Assembly (NCBI GenBank): GCA_020443005.1
Contig: JAGRJA010000463.1
Span: 1-6,997, forward strand
Length of the DNA: 6,997 nucleotides
Source of the DNA: Pseudomonadales bacterium
Lineage (GTDB): Bacteria; Pseudomonadota; Gammaproteobacteria; Pseudomonadales; UBA7239
Direction: 5' to 3'
In this document: piece by piece, positions 6,054-6,997 of the stretch
Layout of the letters: each line of letters opens with the position of its first letter
Numbering within the stretch: position 1 is the stretch's first letter
Notes under the pieces: model-generated
Told to the model about the DNA's origin: nothing
Seen by the model: the letters and a program-made list of their open reading frames with translations, nothing else
The model's database searches: none
Position numbers and translations under genes: made by a program

Positions 6054-6533
6054 TTAACAGCGATCGCTGCCTTGCGCAGCATAACTTCCGCTCATTCTTT
6101 TTCGATAGTCCCAGCTGGTAATCCTTTTTGGACTTATACACACAGCCACTTCCGAGTCGCTACGGCTTTTCAGCCATCGGGCCAGCGCGCTTTCCTCTCT
6201 GATGCCATAACGCTTCAACAAGGCACAGAGCACTTCTTCTCCCTTCAGGGAATCGACGGTTGCCAAACCGTAACCCCTCACACCAAGGTAGGGGGGATCA
6301 TTGGTAGCAACCTCAAAACCGACTTTGGGATAGGAGCGAAGGCTTTTGACCAAATGAGCACTGCTGTGGGAAGCACACCAGAACTTTCCTTCAAGATAAT
6401 AAAACCACACGGATACAATCAGCGGAAATCCTGAATGATCATTACAGGCGATACGCAGAGGGATACAGGCGCTTTCAAGAAAGGCATCCATTTCTTCATT
6501 GCTCAACCGGTTTTTTACTGCCTTGCTATTCAT
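6054..6533 (-). CDS. Pyridoxamine 5'-phosphate oxidase family protein (FMN split barrel)
   Basis: This 159-residue protein has a PNPOx-like split beta-barrel, a fold that binds FMN, F420 or heme in small oxidoreductases. Supporting blocks are the N-terminal helix region NEEMDAFLES (12-21), then GFPLIVSVWFYYLEGKFWCA (35-54). HSSAHLVKSLRSYPKVGFEV (56-75) carries the conserved H-x-K-x-L-x-x-P-x-V-G-F-E-V pattern. YLGVRGYG (82-89), an amphipathic helix (97-123) and a C-terminal SWDYRKRM (140-147) complete it. It is far shorter than PdxH (about 215 residues) and lacks PLP-site features, so it is not the vitamin B6 enzyme; many relatives are annotated only as PPOX-class proteins. ATG 6533 follows a purine-rich AAGGGGG at a few bases' distance. 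It is the first gene of the pair with the alpha/beta hydrolase. Cofactor and substrate are unknown. Confidence 0.87.
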   Translation of the reverse strand: MNSKAVKNRLSNEEMDAFLESACIPLRIACNDHSGFPLIVSVWFYYLEGKFWCASHSSAHLVKSLRSYPKVGFEVATNDPPYLGVRGYGLATVDSLKGEEVLCALLKRYGIREESALARWLKSRSDSEVAVCISPKRITSWDYRKRMSGSYAAQGSDRC

Positions 6534-6558
6534 ATTGCCCCCTTTTTTGAAGATTCAA

Positions 6559-6583
6559 GCAGGCAGCATAATGATCAGCCTGC
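6559..6583. repeat. Inverted repeat GCAGGC-N13-GCCTGC over the PNPOx promoter
   Basis: The 6-base arms (6559-6564 and 6578-6583) are perfect, and the 13-base centre includes the palindrome TGATCA (6572-6577). The repeat sits between and over the proposed -35 and -10 elements of the PNPOx-like gene. It could be an operator or an RNA hairpin. It is not an intrinsic terminator, because TTGAATCTTC follows the stem on the minus strand. Confidence 0.45.
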
Positions 6584-6591
6584 CGTGTCAA
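6565..6591 (-). promoter_or_regulatory. Putative sigma-70 promoter for the PNPOx/hydrolase operon
   Basis: On the minus strand a perfect -35, TTGACA (6591-6586), is followed after 15 bp by TATGCT (6570-6565), a 4/6 match to the -10. The spacing is shorter than ideal, which would weaken the promoter or make it regulator-dependent. It lies directly downstream of the weak terminator of the preceding gene and about 30 bp before ATG 6533. Confidence 0.4.
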
Positions 6592-6594
6592 CCT

Positions 6595-6621
6595 GAAAAA
6601 ACTACCCGCTTTCATCCCGGG
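6595..6621 (-). terminator. Weak candidate intrinsic terminator after the DUF1722 gene
   Basis: On the minus strand CCCG (6621-6618) can pair with CGGG (6608-6605) across a 9-base loop, followed by TAG and six T (6601-6596). The stem is only four base pairs, so the call rests mainly on the T-run and on its position 27 bp after the stop. Confidence 0.3.
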
Positions 6622-6647
6622 AAATTTGTTGACTTCACCCGCTGATT

Positions 6648-6997
6648 TCACTTGTTGTTCATCAGCAAAAGCTTCTCGGGATAGGGCTTAAAATAAACCT
6701 GCTGGTTTATATAGTTATCAGGAAAAACCTCAAAATAATGTTTCAACAATGTGACTGCCGCGATCAGCGGAATATGCCCGTCATGATAGCGTTTAATCAT
6801 CTCATTGAGCGATTTTTTTTGCACCGAAGTCAAAGCGGTTTTCAGGTAACCCCGAATATGCTCAAGAACATTCGTGTGACTTTTTCTGGTCGAGGGGGTT
6901 TGCAACACACGCATAAACAGCGTCATGTATTCATGGGCCAGTTGCCCGGTTGACGAAAATCGGGATGGGTTTGCCAACAGCTGGCCCAGCTTTTTCA
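6648..6997 (-). CDS. DUF1722 (YbgA-like) protein, C-terminal part
   Basis: The frame is open through the window's right edge (the last visible codons read KKLGQLLANPS), so this is the C-terminal 115 residues of a longer protein. It matches the DUF1722 domain of E. coli YbgA. The pattern is Y-M-x-L-F-M-x-x-L, then the conserved RKSHTNVLEHIRGYLK (His and Asn central), then QKKSLNEMIKRYHDGHIPLI. AAVTLLKHYFEVFPDNYINQ and VYFKPYPEKLLLM close it. DUF1722 occurs alone (YbgA, about 170 residues, next to the photolyase gene phr in E. coli). It also occurs fused behind DUF523, the TudS thiouracil-desulfidase domain that carries a [4Fe-4S] cluster. Which form applies here cannot be told, since the N-terminus is missing. 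An apparent TTG start at 6977 is internal to the domain and should not be taken as the real start. The DUF1722 function is unknown. Confidence 0.88.
   Translation of the reverse strand, partial: KKLGQLLANPSRFSSTGQLAHEYMTLFMRVLQTPSTRKSHTNVLEHIRGYLKTALTSVQKKSLNEMIKRYHDGHIPLIAAVTLLKHYFEVFPDNYINQQVYFKPYPEKLLLMNNK

Noticed and set aside
6029..6082. Longer alpha/beta hydrolase start at 6082 or 6067.
   Set aside because: These starts overlap the end of the PNPOx-like gene, and GAGG is correctly spaced only for ATG 6028.
6978..6997. Treating the DUF1722 gene as a complete 109-residue protein starting with TTG at 6977.
   Set aside because: The frame remains open to the window edge and the TTG falls within the conserved domain, so the gene is simply cut by the window.

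Overview
The window looks like ordinary chromosomal DNA from a gammaproteobacterium. The best anchors are an RhlB-type DEAD-box RNA helicase with a Pseudomonas-like sequence, a CysZ-type sulfate permease and a HIT protein that starts MFSLHPQL and carries a QLHLHH motif. Base composition is moderate (not measured exactly), which fits an Oceanospirillales/Pseudomonadales-type marine or environmental lineage better than an enteric. I cannot name a genus. I see no rRNA, tRNA, insertion sequence, phage gene, CRISPR array or long repeat.

Layout. At the left edge, on the minus strand, lie the first 95 residues of an AI-2E family (DUF20/PerM-like) membrane protein (1-285), which runs off the window. 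Upstream of it on the same strand is a small PlsC-type lysophospholipid acyltransferase with a GTG start (355-942). A 135-bp divergent gap follows. Then, on the plus strand, a membrane acyltransferase-3 (OafA-like, 1078-2187) overlaps a cysZ gene by ATGA (2184-2957). A HIT-domain protein on the minus strand (3035-3472) converges on cysZ. A 282-bp divergent spacer separates it from rhlB (3755-5164, plus). This spacer contains a TATAAT box with a 17-bp perfect-arm inverted repeat running into it. rhlB converges on a minus-strand pair: an alpha/beta hydrolase (5243-6028) and, 25 bp upstream, a pyridoxamine-5'-phosphate-oxidase-like FMN split-barrel protein (6054-6533). At the right edge is the C-terminal part of a DUF1722 (YbgA-like) protein on the minus strand (6648-6997), whose start lies outside.

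How the genes fit together. Two acyltransferases of unrelated families, one acting on lysophospholipid and one on surface glycans or lipids, are transcribed from one divergent region, so envelope modification is a shared theme on the left. CysZ appears to be translated by coupling to the acyltransferase-3. RhlB is a general RNA-decay helicase and probably has its own promoter. The PNPOx-like/hydrolase pair looks like a two-gene operon of unknown substrate. The DUF1722 gene may belong to a photolyase or thiouracil-desulfidase neighbourhood beyond the window, but that cannot be seen here.

I find no strong evidence for a novel multi-gene system. The observations most worth a second look are the operator-like palindrome at the rhlB promoter, the acyltransferase-3/cysZ overlap, and the hydrolase/PNPOx/DUF1722 cluster with a palindrome over its likely promoter.
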